DNA of 64,000 bases from Actinomadura luzonensis (GTDB lineage Bacteria; Actinomycetota; Actinomycetes; Streptosporangiales; Streptosporangiaceae). The notes under the pieces were generated by a model. That model was not told the origin of the DNA, searched no databases, and was given only the letters and a program-made list of their open reading frames with translations. The stretch covers positions 4,593,001 to 4,657,000 of the forward strand of contig NZ_JAKRKC020000001.1 in assembly GCF_022664455.2 (NCBI RefSeq), in the 5' to 3' direction. Made by a program: the position numbers and the translations under genes. Positions 8,090-16,341 of this stretch are shown piece after piece; the stretch's first letter is position 1; the number at the start of each line of letters is the position of its first letter.

Positions 8090-9420
8090 ATGGGGCCGCT
8101 GGTAGTCGTCGGCGACACGCTGCTCGACGTGGACGTGGAGGGCGAGGCCGAGCGGCTGTGCCCGGACGCGCCGGTCCCGGTGGTGGACGTCGCCGCCGAG
8201 CAGGCGCGGCCGGGCGGGGCCGGGCTGGCCGCGCTGCTGGCCGCCCGCGACGGCGCCGACGTCGTGCTGATCACCGCGATCGGCGAGGACCCCGACGGGC
8301 ACCGCCTGTGCGGGCTGCTGTCGGAGGAGCTGGAGCTGATCCGGCTGCCGCTGACCGGCGGCACGGTCCGCAAGACCCGGGTCCGCTCGCGCGGCCAGAC
8401 GCTGCTGCGCCTGGACACCGGCGACGGCGCGGCCCGCTACGCGCCGAGCGACGCGGCGGCCGAGGCCGTGCGGCGGGCCGGCGCGGTGCTGGTGTCCGAC
8501 TACGGCAGGGGCGTGGCCAGGATGGCGCGCGAGCTGCTGCACGGCACCGGCGTGCCGGTGGTGTGGGACCCGCATCCGCGGGCGAGCAGCCGGTGCCCGG
8601 CTGCTCGCTGCTGACGCCGAGCGAGGCGGAGGCGCGGGCCCTGTGCCCGTCCGGCTACGCGGGGCCCGACCAGGCGGCCCGGCAGCTCGTCCGCAAGCTG
8701 CGGGCCAGGGCCGTCGCCGTCACGACGGGCGCGCACGGAGCCGCGCTCGCCGTCGAGGGCGGCCCGTTCGCGCACGTGCCGCCGCCGGTGCAGGCCGGCG
8801 GGCAGGACGCCTGCGGCGCGGGCGACCGGTTCGCCGGCGCCGCGGCGCTGGCCCTGCGCGACGGCCTCGACGTACGGGACGCGGTGACCGTCGGGGTCGG
8901 CGAGGCCTCGCGCTTCGTCGAGCGCGGCGGCGCCGCCAACGTCAAGGTCGCCGAGCAGGAGCTCGGCGACCGGCCGCGCACCGCGCTGGAGGTGGCCGAG
9001 TTCACCCGGGCCAACGGCGGCCGGCTCATCGCCACCGGCGGCTGCTTCGACCTGCTGCACGCGGGCCACGTGAGCCTGTTGCGGCGGGCCAGGGCGCTCG
9101 GCGACGCGCTCGTCGTGTGCGTCAACTCCGACGACTCGGTGCGCCGGCTGAAGGGCCCGGGGCGGCCCATCGTGGACGTGCGCGACCGGGTGGAGGTGCT
9201 GCGGGCGCTCGGCTGCGTGGACGCCGTGCTGGTGTTCGAGGAGAACACCCCGGCCCGCGCGATCGAGCTGCTGCGCCCCGACGTGTGGGTCAAGGGCGGG
9301 GACTACGAGGGGGAGTTCCTGCCCGAGTCCGAGATCCTCGGCAGGCTCGGCGCGGAGATCGTCGTGCTGAGCACCCTGCCGGGGCGTTCCACAACCAACC
9401 TGATCAGGGAGATCCAGTGA
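8090..9420 (+). CDS. hldE: HldE-type heptose kinase / ADP-heptose synthase, reading frame broken near 8585
   Basis: Bifunctional enzyme: a ribokinase-type N-terminal domain phosphorylates heptose 7-phosphate at C1, and a C-terminal nucleotidyltransferase domain makes ADP-heptose. The first frame (8090-8614) carries VVVGDTLLDVDVEGEAERL to WDPHPR and then stops; the kinase then continues one base out of phase from about 8585 with GCSLLTPSEAEA, the ATP/anion-hole loop DACGAGDRFAGAAAL and the transferase motif TGGCFDLLHAGH, KGGDY and GRSTTNLI. One G missing in CCGCGGGCGAGC would restore a single 443-aa protein, slightly shorter than E. coli HldE. Sequencing error is likely; a real mutation or a -1 frameshift is possible. 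Confidence 0.85.
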
Positions 9421-10091
9421 ACATCCTTATCACCGGGGGAGCCTCCGGACTGGGCCTGGCGACCGCCGAGGCCGTGGAGAAGGAGGGCTGGCGGGCGCTC
9501 GTCGTGGACGTGCGCGCGCCGGACCAGCGCTTCGAGCACGTCACGGCGGACCTGTCCGACCGCGGCGAGGCCGAGCGGGCGGTCCGGGAGCTGGCCGAGC
9601 GGGCCGGCGGCCTGGACGGCGTCGTCACGGCGGCCGGCATCGACGCCTGCGGCCGGATGGAGGACGTGCCCGCCGACGACTGGGAGCGGGTGATCAAGGT
9701 CAACCTGCTGGGCACCGCGTCGGTCATCAGGGCGGCGCTGCCGTACCTGAAGCACACCCGCGGCAAGATCGTCACCTGCGCCTCGACGCTGGGGCTGCGC
9801 CCGCTGAGCGACGCCTCGGCGTACTCGGCCTCGAAGTTCGGCGTCGTCGGGCTCACCCGCGCGCTCGCCGTCGAACTGCGCGGCGAGGTGGGGGTGACCC
9901 TGCTGGTGCCCGGCGGCATGCGGACGAGCTTCTTCGACGGCCGGCCCGAGCAGTACAAGCCGGGCCCCGAGGCCGGGCTCAACGACCCCGCCGACGTCGC
10001 GCAGACGGTGGTCTTCGCGCTGCGGCAGCCGACGGGATGCGAGGTGAGAGAGCTCGTGGTCTGCCCCTCGACGGAGACGTCATGGCCCTAG
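9417..10091 (+). CDS. Short-chain dehydrogenase/reductase of the heptose operon
   Basis: Classical SDR oxidoreductase (224 aa). The nucleotide-binding TGGASGLG is at 6-13, the NAG-like TAAG follows, and the catalytic Ser123, Tyr136 and Lys140 (YSASK) are in place. GTG 9417 overlaps the hldE stop (GTGA). It is shorter than most SDRs and lacks the usual C-terminal substrate cap, so the substrate cannot be guessed from sequence. In position it stands where an NDP-heptose-modifying enzyme would be expected (inference). The next gene starts within its last four codons. Confidence 0.85.
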   Translation: MNILITGGASGLGLATAEAVEKEGWRALVVDVRAPDQRFEHVTADLSDRGEAERAVRELAERAGGLDGVVTAAGIDACGRMEDVPADDWERVIKVNLLGTASVIRAALPYLKHTRGKIVTCASTLGLRPLSDASAYSASKFGVVGLTRALAVELRGEVGVTLLVPGGMRTSFFDGRPEQYKPGPEAGLNDPADVAQTVVFALRQPTGCEVRELVVCPSTETSWP

Positions 10092-10969
10092 AGCTCCTGG
10101 CTCTGCGCGGGCTCGGCCTGGGCGACCTGCTCACGGCCGTGCCCGCGCTGCGGGCCCTGCGTCAGGCGTTCCCCGGCCACCGCATCACGCTCGCCGCGCC
10201 GCGCGCGCTGGAGGCGTTGCTGCCGCTGATCGGCGCGGTTGACGACCAGGTGGACGTGGCCGGTCCCGGCCCCGTCCCGATGGACCGGCTGCCGTACGAG
10301 CGGCCGGACGTCGCCGTCAACCTGCACGGCAAGGGGCCGCAGAGCATCGAAGCGCTGCAGGACACCAAGCCCGGCCGGCTGATCAGCTACGGCACCGGGC
10401 CGCGCTGGCGCGACGGCGTGCACGAGGTGCGCCGCTGGTGCGAGCTGCTGGAGTGGCACGGCATCCCGGCCGACCCCACCGACCTCACGCTCGGCATCTC
10501 CGACCGCAGCGGGCCGGTGATCGTGCACCCGGGGGCGTCCTTCCCGGCGCGGCGCTGGCCGCCGGAGCGGTTCGCCGAGGTCGCCGCGGCGCTGGAGGAC
10601 GTGGTCGTCACCGGCAACGAGCAGGAGGTGCCGCTGGCCAGGAAGGTCGCCGAGCTGGCGGGGCTGCCGCCGGAGCGGATGCTGGCCGGGCGCACCGGCC
10701 TGGCCGACCTGATCGACCTGGTCGGCCGGGCGCGGCTGGTGGTGTGCGGCGACACCGGCGTGGCGCACCTGGCGACGGCGTTCTGCGTGCCGTCGGTGGT
10801 GCTGTTCGGGCCGGTCTCGCCGGCGTTGTGGGGGCCGCCGCCCGGCTGGCGGCACGTGGCACTGTGGGCCGGCGAGAACGGCGACCCGCACGGCGAGCGG
10901 CCGCACCCCGGCCTGCTCAAGATCGAGGTTTCCGAAGTCGTCGACGCTGCCTTGGAGGTCACGTCATGA
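10082..10969 (+). CDS. GT9 (heptosyltransferase-family) glycosyltransferase
   Basis: Second GT9 enzyme of the locus, 295 aa. N-terminal LLALRGLGLGDLLTAVPALRAL matches WaaC/WaaF-type acceptor loops; VHPGASFPARRWPPERF and CGDTGVAHLATAFCVPSVVLFGPVSPALWGPP are the donor-domain signatures and are closer to classical heptosyltransferases than those of the GT9 at 5281. ATG 10082 follows GGAGA and overlaps the SDR by 10 bases; the open frame back to 10037 has no family likeness. Two GT9 enzymes imply at least two transfers from NDP-heptose or related donors. Confidence 0.9.
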   Translation: MALELLALRGLGLGDLLTAVPALRALRQAFPGHRITLAAPRALEALLPLIGAVDDQVDVAGPGPVPMDRLPYERPDVAVNLHGKGPQSIEALQDTKPGRLISYGTGPRWRDGVHEVRRWCELLEWHGIPADPTDLTLGISDRSGPVIVHPGASFPARRWPPERFAEVAAALEDVVVTGNEQEVPLARKVAELAGLPPERMLAGRTGLADLIDLVGRARLVVCGDTGVAHLATAFCVPSVVLFGPVSPALWGPPPGWRHVALWAGENGDPHGERPHPGLLKIEVSEVVDAALEVTS

Positions 10970-11925
10970 GGGCTCTGGTCACGGGAGGCGCCGGTTTCCT
11001 CGGCTCCTACCTGTGCGAGCGGCTGCTGGAGGAGGGCGCCGAGGTCGTCTGCATGGACAGCTTCCTGACCGGCGGCCCCCGCAACGTCGAACACCTGATG
11101 GACCGGCCCGAGTTCCGGCTCATCGAGAGCGACCTGACGGGTTTCGTGCACGTGCCGGACCGGCTGGACCTGGTGCTGCACTTCGCCTCGGCCGCCTCGC
11201 CCGCCGACTACCTGCGCTATCCCATCGAGACGCTGCGGGTGGGCAGCGTGGGCACGCTGCACGCGCTCGGCCTGGCCAGGGAGAAGGGCGCGCGGTTCGT
11301 GCTCGCCTCCACGAGCGAGGTGTACGGCGACCCGCTGGAGCATCCGCAGAAGGAGACCTACTGGGGCAACGTGAACCCGGTCGGGCCGCGCAGCGTCTAC
11401 GACGAGGCCAAACGCTTCGCCGAGTCGCTGACCACGGCCTACCGGCACTCGCGCGGCACCGACACGGGCATCGTGCGGATCTTCAACACCTACGGCCCGC
11501 GCATGCGCCCGTTCGACGGGCGGGCGATCCCGACGTTCATCCGGCAGGCCCTGACCGGCGAGCCGATCACGATCACCGGCGACGGCTCGCAGACCCGCTC
11601 GATCTGCTACGTCGACGACACGGTGTCCGGGATCCTGGCGATGGCGCACAGCGACTTCGCCGGGCCGGTCAACATCGGCAACCCGGACGAGGTGACGATG
11701 CTGGAGCTGGCCACCCTCGTCCGCGGCCTGGCCGGCTCGTCGTCGGAGATCGTCTTCATCGACCGGCCGGCCGACGACCCGAAGGTGCGCCGGCCCGACA
11801 CCACGCTGGCCGCCGAGCGGCTGGGCTGGCGGGCGCGGGTGCCGGCCGAGGAGGGGCTGCGGCGCACGATCGAGTGGTTCCGCGCCGAGCTGGGGGCGCT
11901 GGAGGAGCTGCAGCGGGCCTCCTGA
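10966..11925 (+). CDS. Extended SDR, UDP-glucuronate decarboxylase-like
   Basis: Nucleotide-sugar modifying SDR (319 aa) close in pattern to UDP-glucuronate decarboxylases: TGGAGFLGSYLCERLLEEG at 6-24, STSEVYGDPLEHPQKETYWG near 115-134, Tyr145 and Lys149 of YxxxK, and FNTYGPRMRPFDGR. It would convert UDP-glucuronate to UDP-xylose, or act on an NDP-heptose if the locus has repurposed the fold (inference). ATG 10966 overlaps the GT9 stop (ATGA). Last gene of the rightward operon; it ends before a direct-repeat array and a convergent epimerase gene. Confidence 0.87.
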   Translation: MRALVTGGAGFLGSYLCERLLEEGAEVVCMDSFLTGGPRNVEHLMDRPEFRLIESDLTGFVHVPDRLDLVLHFASAASPADYLRYPIETLRVGSVGTLHALGLAREKGARFVLASTSEVYGDPLEHPQKETYWGNVNPVGPRSVYDEAKRFAESLTTAYRHSRGTDTGIVRIFNTYGPRMRPFDGRAIPTFIRQALTGEPITITGDGSQTRSICYVDDTVSGILAMAHSDFAGPVNIGNPDEVTMLELATLVRGLAGSSSEIVFIDRPADDPKVRRPDTTLAAERLGWRARVPAEEGLRRTIEWFRAELGALEELQRAS

Positions 11926-11952
11926 GCGCCGCGTCTCCCGGGGCCGGGGCGC

Positions 11953-12022
11953 CGGCCGGGTCTCAGCGGCCGGGTGTCAGCGGCCGGGTGTCAGCGGCCG
12001 GGTGTCAGCGGCCGGGTGTCAG
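11953..12022. repeat. Five tandem 14-base repeats between convergent genes
   Basis: The unit CGGCCGGGTGTCAG occurs five times in tandem, the first copy with one change (CGGCCGGGTCTCAG). The array fills the gap between two convergent genes and its last copy reaches into the stop codon of the epimerase at 12019. The copies are direct, have no spacers and are not a CRISPR array. The number of copies may vary by slippage. Confidence 0.9.
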
Positions 12023-12972
12023 CGGTCGTGGCCCTCGCGGAGCCAGGCGAGGTATTCGGCCGCGGCCCGCTCGGTGTCGTAGGCGGGCTCGTACCCGGTG
12101 TCCTCGCGCAGCCGGGTGATGTCGAGCCAGGTGTCCCGGACGCCGGGGCCGCGGCCCTCGGGCAGGTCGAGCCGGGCGTCCGGGACGAGCTCGCCGAGCA
12201 CGGCGGCGACCTCGCCGTTGGTGGTGGGGCGGCCGGAGGCGACGTTGTAGGTGCGGTGCCGCAGCGTCCCGGCGGTCTGCAGGAGGGCGAGGGCCCGGCC
12301 GCAGTCCTTGACGTAGCACAGGTCGATGGCCTCGCCGGCGCGCGGCGGGTTGGCGGCGCGGGCCGGGTGGACCTGCACGGCGGTGCCGCGGGCGGCGGCG
12401 TGGACGAGCTGCGGCGCGGCGAAGAACGGCGACGGGCTGTGGCCGAGCGGCCCCCAGATGGCGCCGATGCGGTAGTTGACGACCGGCAGCCCGGCCGCGC
12501 CGGCCAGGTGGTCGGCCAGCACCTCGCTGATCTTCTTGAAGCCCGGGATGGGGTGCGGGGCGGTCAGCGGCAGCGGGGTGTCCTCGGTGAACGGGCTCGG
12601 GCCGGCCGCCCCGCCGTAGATGCCGATGGTGCTGGCCAGGCCGAGCCGGGTGACGCCCCAGGCGGCGGCCGCCGCGAAGACGTTGAGCAGGCCGGTCAGG
12701 GCCTTGCGGGCGCCGACGACGGGCTCGTCCGCGCCGGGCGGCCACGGGAACGAGCCGGCCAGGTGCAGGATGCCGGTGATGTCGTGCTTGTCGCCGAGGG
12801 CGAGCAGGGCGGCCTCGTCGGCGAGGTCGGCCTGCTCGACGACGACGCCCTCGCCGGGGAACGGGTCGCGGGGCGCGCGGCGCTGGAGGAGCAGGCAGGA
12901 CTCGCCGAGGTCGAGGAGGGCGCGGGTGGTGTGGGTGCCGATGAAGCCGAGCCCGCCGGTGATAAGGATCAT
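12019..12972 (-). CDS. NAD-dependent epimerase/dehydratase-family protein
   Basis: Extended SDR of 317 aa with ITGGLGFIGTHTTRALL at the N terminus (Rossmann TGGxGFIG) and typical C-terminal WLDITRLREDTGYEP. At the active site, where Y-x3-K is expected, the sequence reads HPIPGFKKISEVLADH: the lysine aligns but the tyrosine position appears to be isoleucine, so catalysis may be altered or absent. It is on the opposite strand to the heptose operon and converges on it, so it may or may not belong to that pathway. No clear ribosome site precedes the ATG; translation may be leaderless. Confidence 0.8.
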   Translation of the reverse strand: MILITGGLGFIGTHTTRALLDLGESCLLLQRRAPRDPFPGEGVVVEQADLADEAALLALGDKHDITGILHLAGSFPWPPGADEPVVGARKALTGLLNVFAAAAAWGVTRLGLASTIGIYGGAAGPSPFTEDTPLPLTAPHPIPGFKKISEVLADHLAGAAGLPVVNYRIGAIWGPLGHSPSPFFAAPQLVHAAARGTAVQVHPARAANPPRAGEAIDLCYVKDCGRALALLQTAGTLRHRTYNVASGRPTTNGEVAAVLGELVPDARLDLPEGRGPGVRDTWLDITRLREDTGYEPAYDTERAAAEYLAWLREGHDR

Positions 12973-13007
12973 CGCAGTCCGATCAGTTGGAGAAACAATC
13001 AGTAGAA

Positions 13008-13018
13008 CTGATAATCAG
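13008..13018. promoter_or_regulatory. Palindrome CTGATAATCAG upstream of the epimerase
   Basis: An 11-base perfect palindrome about 35 bases upstream of the epimerase start. Further TCAGT/ACTGA copies lie next to it (near 12983 and 12998), so the stretch could be a compound operator overlapping the leftward promoter. No regulator is assigned. Confidence 0.35.
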
Positions 13019-13045
13019 CATAGCGGCTTTCAAGGGCGTGAAAAA

Positions 13046-13072
13046 CCCCGCACCTGCCGGGCAGGTACGGGG
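13046..13072 (-). terminator. Rho-independent terminator after mshC
   Basis: On the leftward strand a 12-base-pair stem with one mismatch (CCCCGTACCTGCC pairing with GGCAGGTGCGGGG) is followed at once by TTTTT. It lies 17 bases after the mshC stop and should end the five-gene leftward operon from 17028. Confidence 0.85.
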
Positions 13073-13088
13073 TACGCGGGGGCGGGGG

Positions 13089-14315
13089 TTAGAGCGCGAC
13101 GCCGAGCAGGGCGTCGGCCAGGTCCTTGACCAGGGCGGGAGCGTCGCCGTCCGGGCCGCCGCCGCGGGCCAGGGCGTCCGCCGCCCACGCGTCGACCGCG
13201 GCCAGGGCGCCCGGCGAGTCGAGGTCGTCGGCCAGGCGCTCGCGCACGCGCGCCAGCAGCTCACCGGCGGGCGGCCCGGCGGCCAGGGCGACGGCCGAGC
13301 GCCACGTGGCCAGCCTGCGCTCGGCCTCCTCCATCAGCTCCGGGACGTACTCCCAGTCGGCGCGGTAGTGGCGGGCCAGCAGCACCAGGCGGACCGCCAT
13401 CGGGTCGTGCTCGGCGCGCAGCCTGCGCACGAAGACCAGGTTGCCCTTGGACTTCGACATCTTCTCGCCGTCGAGGGCGACCATGCCGGCGTGGGTGTAG
13501 AACTTGGCGAACGGCCACTCCCCTGTCAGGGCGTGGCCCTCGGAGGCGCCGCACTCGTGGTGGGGGAAGATCAGGTCGGAGCCGCCGCCCGCGACGTCGT
13601 AACCCGCGCCCAGGTGGTCCAGGGCGATCGCGGTGCACTCGATGTGCCAGCCGGGACGCCCCCTGCCCAGCGGGGAGTCCCAGGCCGGCTCGCCGGGCCG
13701 CTCGGCCCGCCACAGCAGCCAGTCGAGCGGGTGCCGCTTGCCCTCCCGGCCGGGGTCGCCGCCCCGCTCGGCGAACAGCTCCAGCATCTCGCGCTCGCCG
13801 TAGCCGGAGACCTGGCCGAACTTGGGGGCGTCGGCGACGCTGAAGTACACGTCGCCGTCGAGGTCGTAGGCGACGCCCTTGGCCCGCAGCCGGGCGATCA
13901 GCTCGGCCACCCGGCCGACGACCTCGGTGACGCCGACGTACTCGCGGGGCGGCAGGATGCGCAGGGCCTCCATGTCGCCGCGGAACAGCTCGATCTCCCG
14001 GCCGGCCAGCTCCTGCCAGTCGACGCCGGTCTGCGCGGCCCGCTCCAGCAGCGGGTCGTCCACGTCGGTGGCGTTCTGCGTGTAGTGCACGTCATGGCCG
14101 GCGTCCCGCCACAGCCGGCCCACCAGGTCGAAGGCGTGGTAGGTGTTGGCGTGGCCGAGGTGGGTGGCGTCGTAGGGCGTGATGCCGCAGACGTACATCC
14201 TGGCGGTCGGCCCGGGGTCGGTCTGCCGGACCTGCCCGGCCGAGGTGTCGTAGAGACGCAGCGGAATGCTCTCACCAGGGAGCTTGGGGACGTTCTGGGC
14301 AGACCACGATCTCAT
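13089..14315 (-). CDS. mshC: L-cysteine:glucosaminyl-inositol ligase of mycothiol synthesis
   Basis: ATP-dependent ligase that joins cysteine to GlcN-inositol in mycothiol synthesis, a paralogue of cysteinyl-tRNA synthetase. The start MRSWSAQNVPKLPG is characteristic of MshC rather than CysS. Seen: CGITPYDATHLGHA (43-56) with zinc ligand Cys43 and the HIGH-like motif, WHIECTAIAL and PHHECGASEGHALTG with the other zinc ligands, and EKMSKSKGN as the KMSKS loop. Length 408 aa is normal, without the tRNA-binding tail of CysS. It is the last gene before a strong terminator and lies 10 bases after the NRDE gene. Confidence 0.95.
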   Translation of the reverse strand: MRSWSAQNVPKLPGESIPLRLYDTSAGQVRQTDPGPTARMYVCGITPYDATHLGHANTYHAFDLVGRLWRDAGHDVHYTQNATDVDDPLLERAAQTGVDWQELAGREIELFRGDMEALRILPPREYVGVTEVVGRVAELIARLRAKGVAYDLDGDVYFSVADAPKFGQVSGYGEREMLELFAERGGDPGREGKRHPLDWLLWRAERPGEPAWDSPLGRGRPGWHIECTAIALDHLGAGYDVAGGGSDLIFPHHECGASEGHALTGEWPFAKFYTHAGMVALDGEKMSKSKGNLVFVRRLRAEHDPMAVRLVLLARHYRADWEYVPELMEEAERRLATWRSAVALAAGPPAGELLARVRERLADDLDSPGALAAVDAWAADALARGGGPDGDAPALVKDLADALLGVAL

Positions 14316-14325
14316 GCCTTTGAGC

Positions 14326-14976
14326 CTATCCGTCCCGTTCGGCGGTCAGGTCGGTGAAGTCGTAGGCGACGCCGTCCGGCGACAGCGCGACCTCCATCAC
14401 CGACAGGGAGGCGAAGGTCCGGCCGTCGGGCAGCTCGTGCCGGACGATGAGCGCGCCCGGGTCGGCGGACGGCTCGGCGGCGGCGAGCTCGCCCCAGGTG
14501 GCGGCGGCCGCGAAGCGCGGCAGGTACGCCAGCACGCGCGCGTTGCCCGGGTCCAGGCCGTCGTTGACGACCATGCTGGTGCCCTCCGGCAGGTCGGAGG
14601 TGGTCAGGCGCTCGCCGTCCCAGCTCCACAGCCGCACCCGCTCCAGCGTCGCGAGCACCAGGTGGAAGGGGTCGTAGCGGGACAGGTCGCCGCCCGGGCC
14701 CTCCCCCGTGTACGCCGCCCGCAGCGCCAGGTCGCCCCGCGAGACCTTGGTCCGCTCGGGCGCGGGCCGGCCCCGGCCGTTGAGGAGGGCGGCGGCGCGC
14801 CGGGCCGCCGCGTTGACCGCCAGCCAGGTGCCGCCGGCCTTGAGGTCACGCCCGCCGACCACGCCGGGGTACTCCGGCCAGTGCTCGGCCGGCCCCTCCC
14901 AGGGGCGGTCGGTGAACTCGTCCCGCACGCCCATGAGGGTCAGCGGACGTCCCGTCCGTACGATCAGCGTGCACAT
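14326..14976 (-). CDS. NRDE (TANGO2-like) family protein
   Basis: Predicted Ntn-hydrolase-type protein of the NRDE family (216 aa). I start at ATG 14976 because the family begins Met-Cys and the cysteine at residue 2 (MCTLIVRTG) would be the exposed nucleophile; the frame is open a little further. GVRDEFTDRPWEGPAEHW matches the N-R-D-E region, here V-R-D-E, and GGTWLAVN follows. No ribosome site precedes the start and a TTATTAC stretch sits just upstream, so it may be leaderless. Biological role uncertain. It sits between the SCO1664-like gene and mshC. Confidence 0.82.
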   Translation of the reverse strand: MCTLIVRTGRPLTLMGVRDEFTDRPWEGPAEHWPEYPGVVGGRDLKAGGTWLAVNAAARRAAALLNGRGRPAPERTKVSRGDLALRAAYTGEGPGGDLSRYDPFHLVLATLERVRLWSWDGERLTTSDLPEGTSMVVNDGLDPGNARVLAYLPRFAAAATWGELAAAEPSADPGALIVRHELPDGRTFASLSVMEVALSPDGVAYDFTDLTAERDG

Positions 14977-15022
14977 GGGCAAAGGGTAATAAATGCCCAA
15001 ATCGCGATCGGACGGGGGTCGG

Positions 15023-15787
15023 TCAGATCGGCGGCCAGGGGACGGCCGGCCAGCCCTCCGACGGGTAGGGGTGCACCCCGGTGTCGAGCAGCCGCCTGAC
15101 CCGCTGCCAGGTGGCCTCGACCTCGGCCAGCGTCAGCAGCTCGCGCAGCCGGCGGCCGAGCGCCCCGGACTCCAGGTCGCGCTCCAGCTTGGCCAGCACC
15201 GCCACGGCCTCGCGGGACAGCGGCTTGCCGCGCCACTGCCACAGCACCGTGCGCAGTTTGTCCTCGACGGAGAAGCACACGCCGTGGTCGACGCCGTAGA
15301 CGTGACCCGTGGGCAGCGGCAGCAGGTGGCCGCCCTTGCGGTCGGCGTTGTTGACCACCGCGTCGAAGACGGCCATCCGGCGCACCACCGGGTTGCGGCT
15401 CTTGACCAGGCGCATGAGGTCGATCTCGCGCTCGGTGTCGATCCAGAGCTGGCACATGCCGGGGCCGAACGGGCCCTCGCGGTAGACGGTGGGCGGGACG
15501 ATGCGCCAGCCGGTGGCCTGGGAGACCTCGTAGGCGGCCACCTCGCGGGCGGCGAGCGTGCCGTCGGGGAAGTCCCACAGCGGGCGCTCGCCGCGGACCG
15601 GCTTGTAGACGCAGGCGGCCGAGCGCTCACCCAGCGTGACCGAGCAGTAGAGCGTCATGTTGGTGGCCTCGACCAGGCGGCCCGCCACCTCCAGGCGGCC
15701 GTCGCGCAGCAGCGTGAGCGCGTCCTCCTCGTGCATGCCCGGCGGACCGGACGGCCTGACGGCCGGTTCGCTCTCCGGAGCGGTCAT
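15023..15787 (-). CDS. SCO1664-family protein (PI3/PI4-kinase-like fold)
   Basis: Conserved actinobacterial protein of 254 aa with a kinase-like fold. CVYKPVRGERPLWDFPDGTLAAREVAAYEVS supplies the likely ATP-lysine region, VFDAVVNNADRKGGHLL resembles the catalytic HxDxxxxN-type loop with N and D present, and GVDHGVCFS resembles the metal-binding DHG. Substrate unknown. ATG 15787 overlaps the DUF3090 stop (ATGA). The partner genes DUF3090, phosphatase and mshC form a block found together in many actinobacteria. Confidence 0.88.
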   Translation of the reverse strand: MTAPESEPAVRPSGPPGMHEEDALTLLRDGRLEVAGRLVEATNMTLYCSVTLGERSAACVYKPVRGERPLWDFPDGTLAAREVAAYEVSQATGWRIVPPTVYREGPFGPGMCQLWIDTEREIDLMRLVKSRNPVVRRMAVFDAVVNNADRKGGHLLPLPTGHVYGVDHGVCFSVEDKLRTVLWQWRGKPLSREAVAVLAKLERDLESGALGRRLRELLTLAEVEATWQRVRRLLDTGVHPYPSEGWPAVPWPPI

Positions 15788-16332
15788 GAAGCCGCCTCAC
15801 CCCCGCGATATCCGTTGAGGCGTACGCAGACGTGCCCCGCGGCGTCGAGCGGCTGCCCGCACAGGGGACACGGCGGCCGGCCCGCCGCGACGATCTGCAG
15901 CGCCCGCCTGGTGAACGCGCGCGCGGCTCCCGCACTGATCCGCACGCGCAGCACCGCCGGGTCGGAGCTGTCGAGATCGTCCTCGTCGATGACCTCTTGC
16001 GCCTCTATCACCACCTGCGATCGTTCGGCGTCCCACGCCAACGCCATCGTACCCACCCGGAAGTCCTCCGCCAGCGGGACGTCGAGAGGGGCGTCGTCGG
16101 TGAGGTCGGCCGGGGCCACGGCGGGCACGTGGGCGCTGCCCCCGCTGAGGCGCAGCACCTCGTCGAGCAGCTCGTCGAGCCTGCCCGCGAGCGCGGCGAC
16201 CTGCAGTTTCTCCAGCGCCACCGTGGTCAGTCTGCCCTCGGCCCTGGCCTGCAGGTAGAAGACCCGCGCACCCGGCTGCCCCAGGGCGCCGGCGACGAAC
16301 CTCTCCGGTGGGTCGTAGTCGAAGACCGGCAT
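15784..16332 (-). CDS. DUF3090 family protein
   Basis: Conserved actinobacterial protein of 182 aa with no known reaction. The N terminus PVFDYDPPERFVAGALGQPGARVFYLQA is typical of DUF3090. The C-terminal part has CPLCGQPLDAAGHVC, a likely zinc site (C-x2-C...H-x-C). It is translationally coupled to the SCO1664-like gene downstream and lies 9 bases after the histidine phosphatase, so the three products probably act together. Confidence 0.88.
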   Translation of the reverse strand: MPVFDYDPPERFVAGALGQPGARVFYLQARAEGRLTTVALEKLQVAALAGRLDELLDEVLRLSGGSAHVPAVAPADLTDDAPLDVPLAEDFRVGTMALAWDAERSQVVIEAQEVIDEDDLDSSDPAVLRVRISAGAARAFTRRALQIVAAGRPPCPLCGQPLDAAGHVCVRLNGYRGGEAAS

Positions 16333-16341
16333 AGCCTGACC

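Noticed and set aside
8575..8600. Programmed -1 frameshift in hldE
   Set aside because: No slippery heptamer of standard form and no obvious downstream structure were seen; two other genes show similar base losses, so sequencing error is simpler.
11953..12022. Possible CRISPR array
   Set aside because: Units of 14 bases are directly tandem with no spacers, and no cas genes are present.
13089..14315. Cysteinyl-tRNA synthetase
   Set aside because: The MRSW start, the GITPYDATHLGHA motif, the length of 408 aa and the missing tRNA-binding tail indicate MshC.
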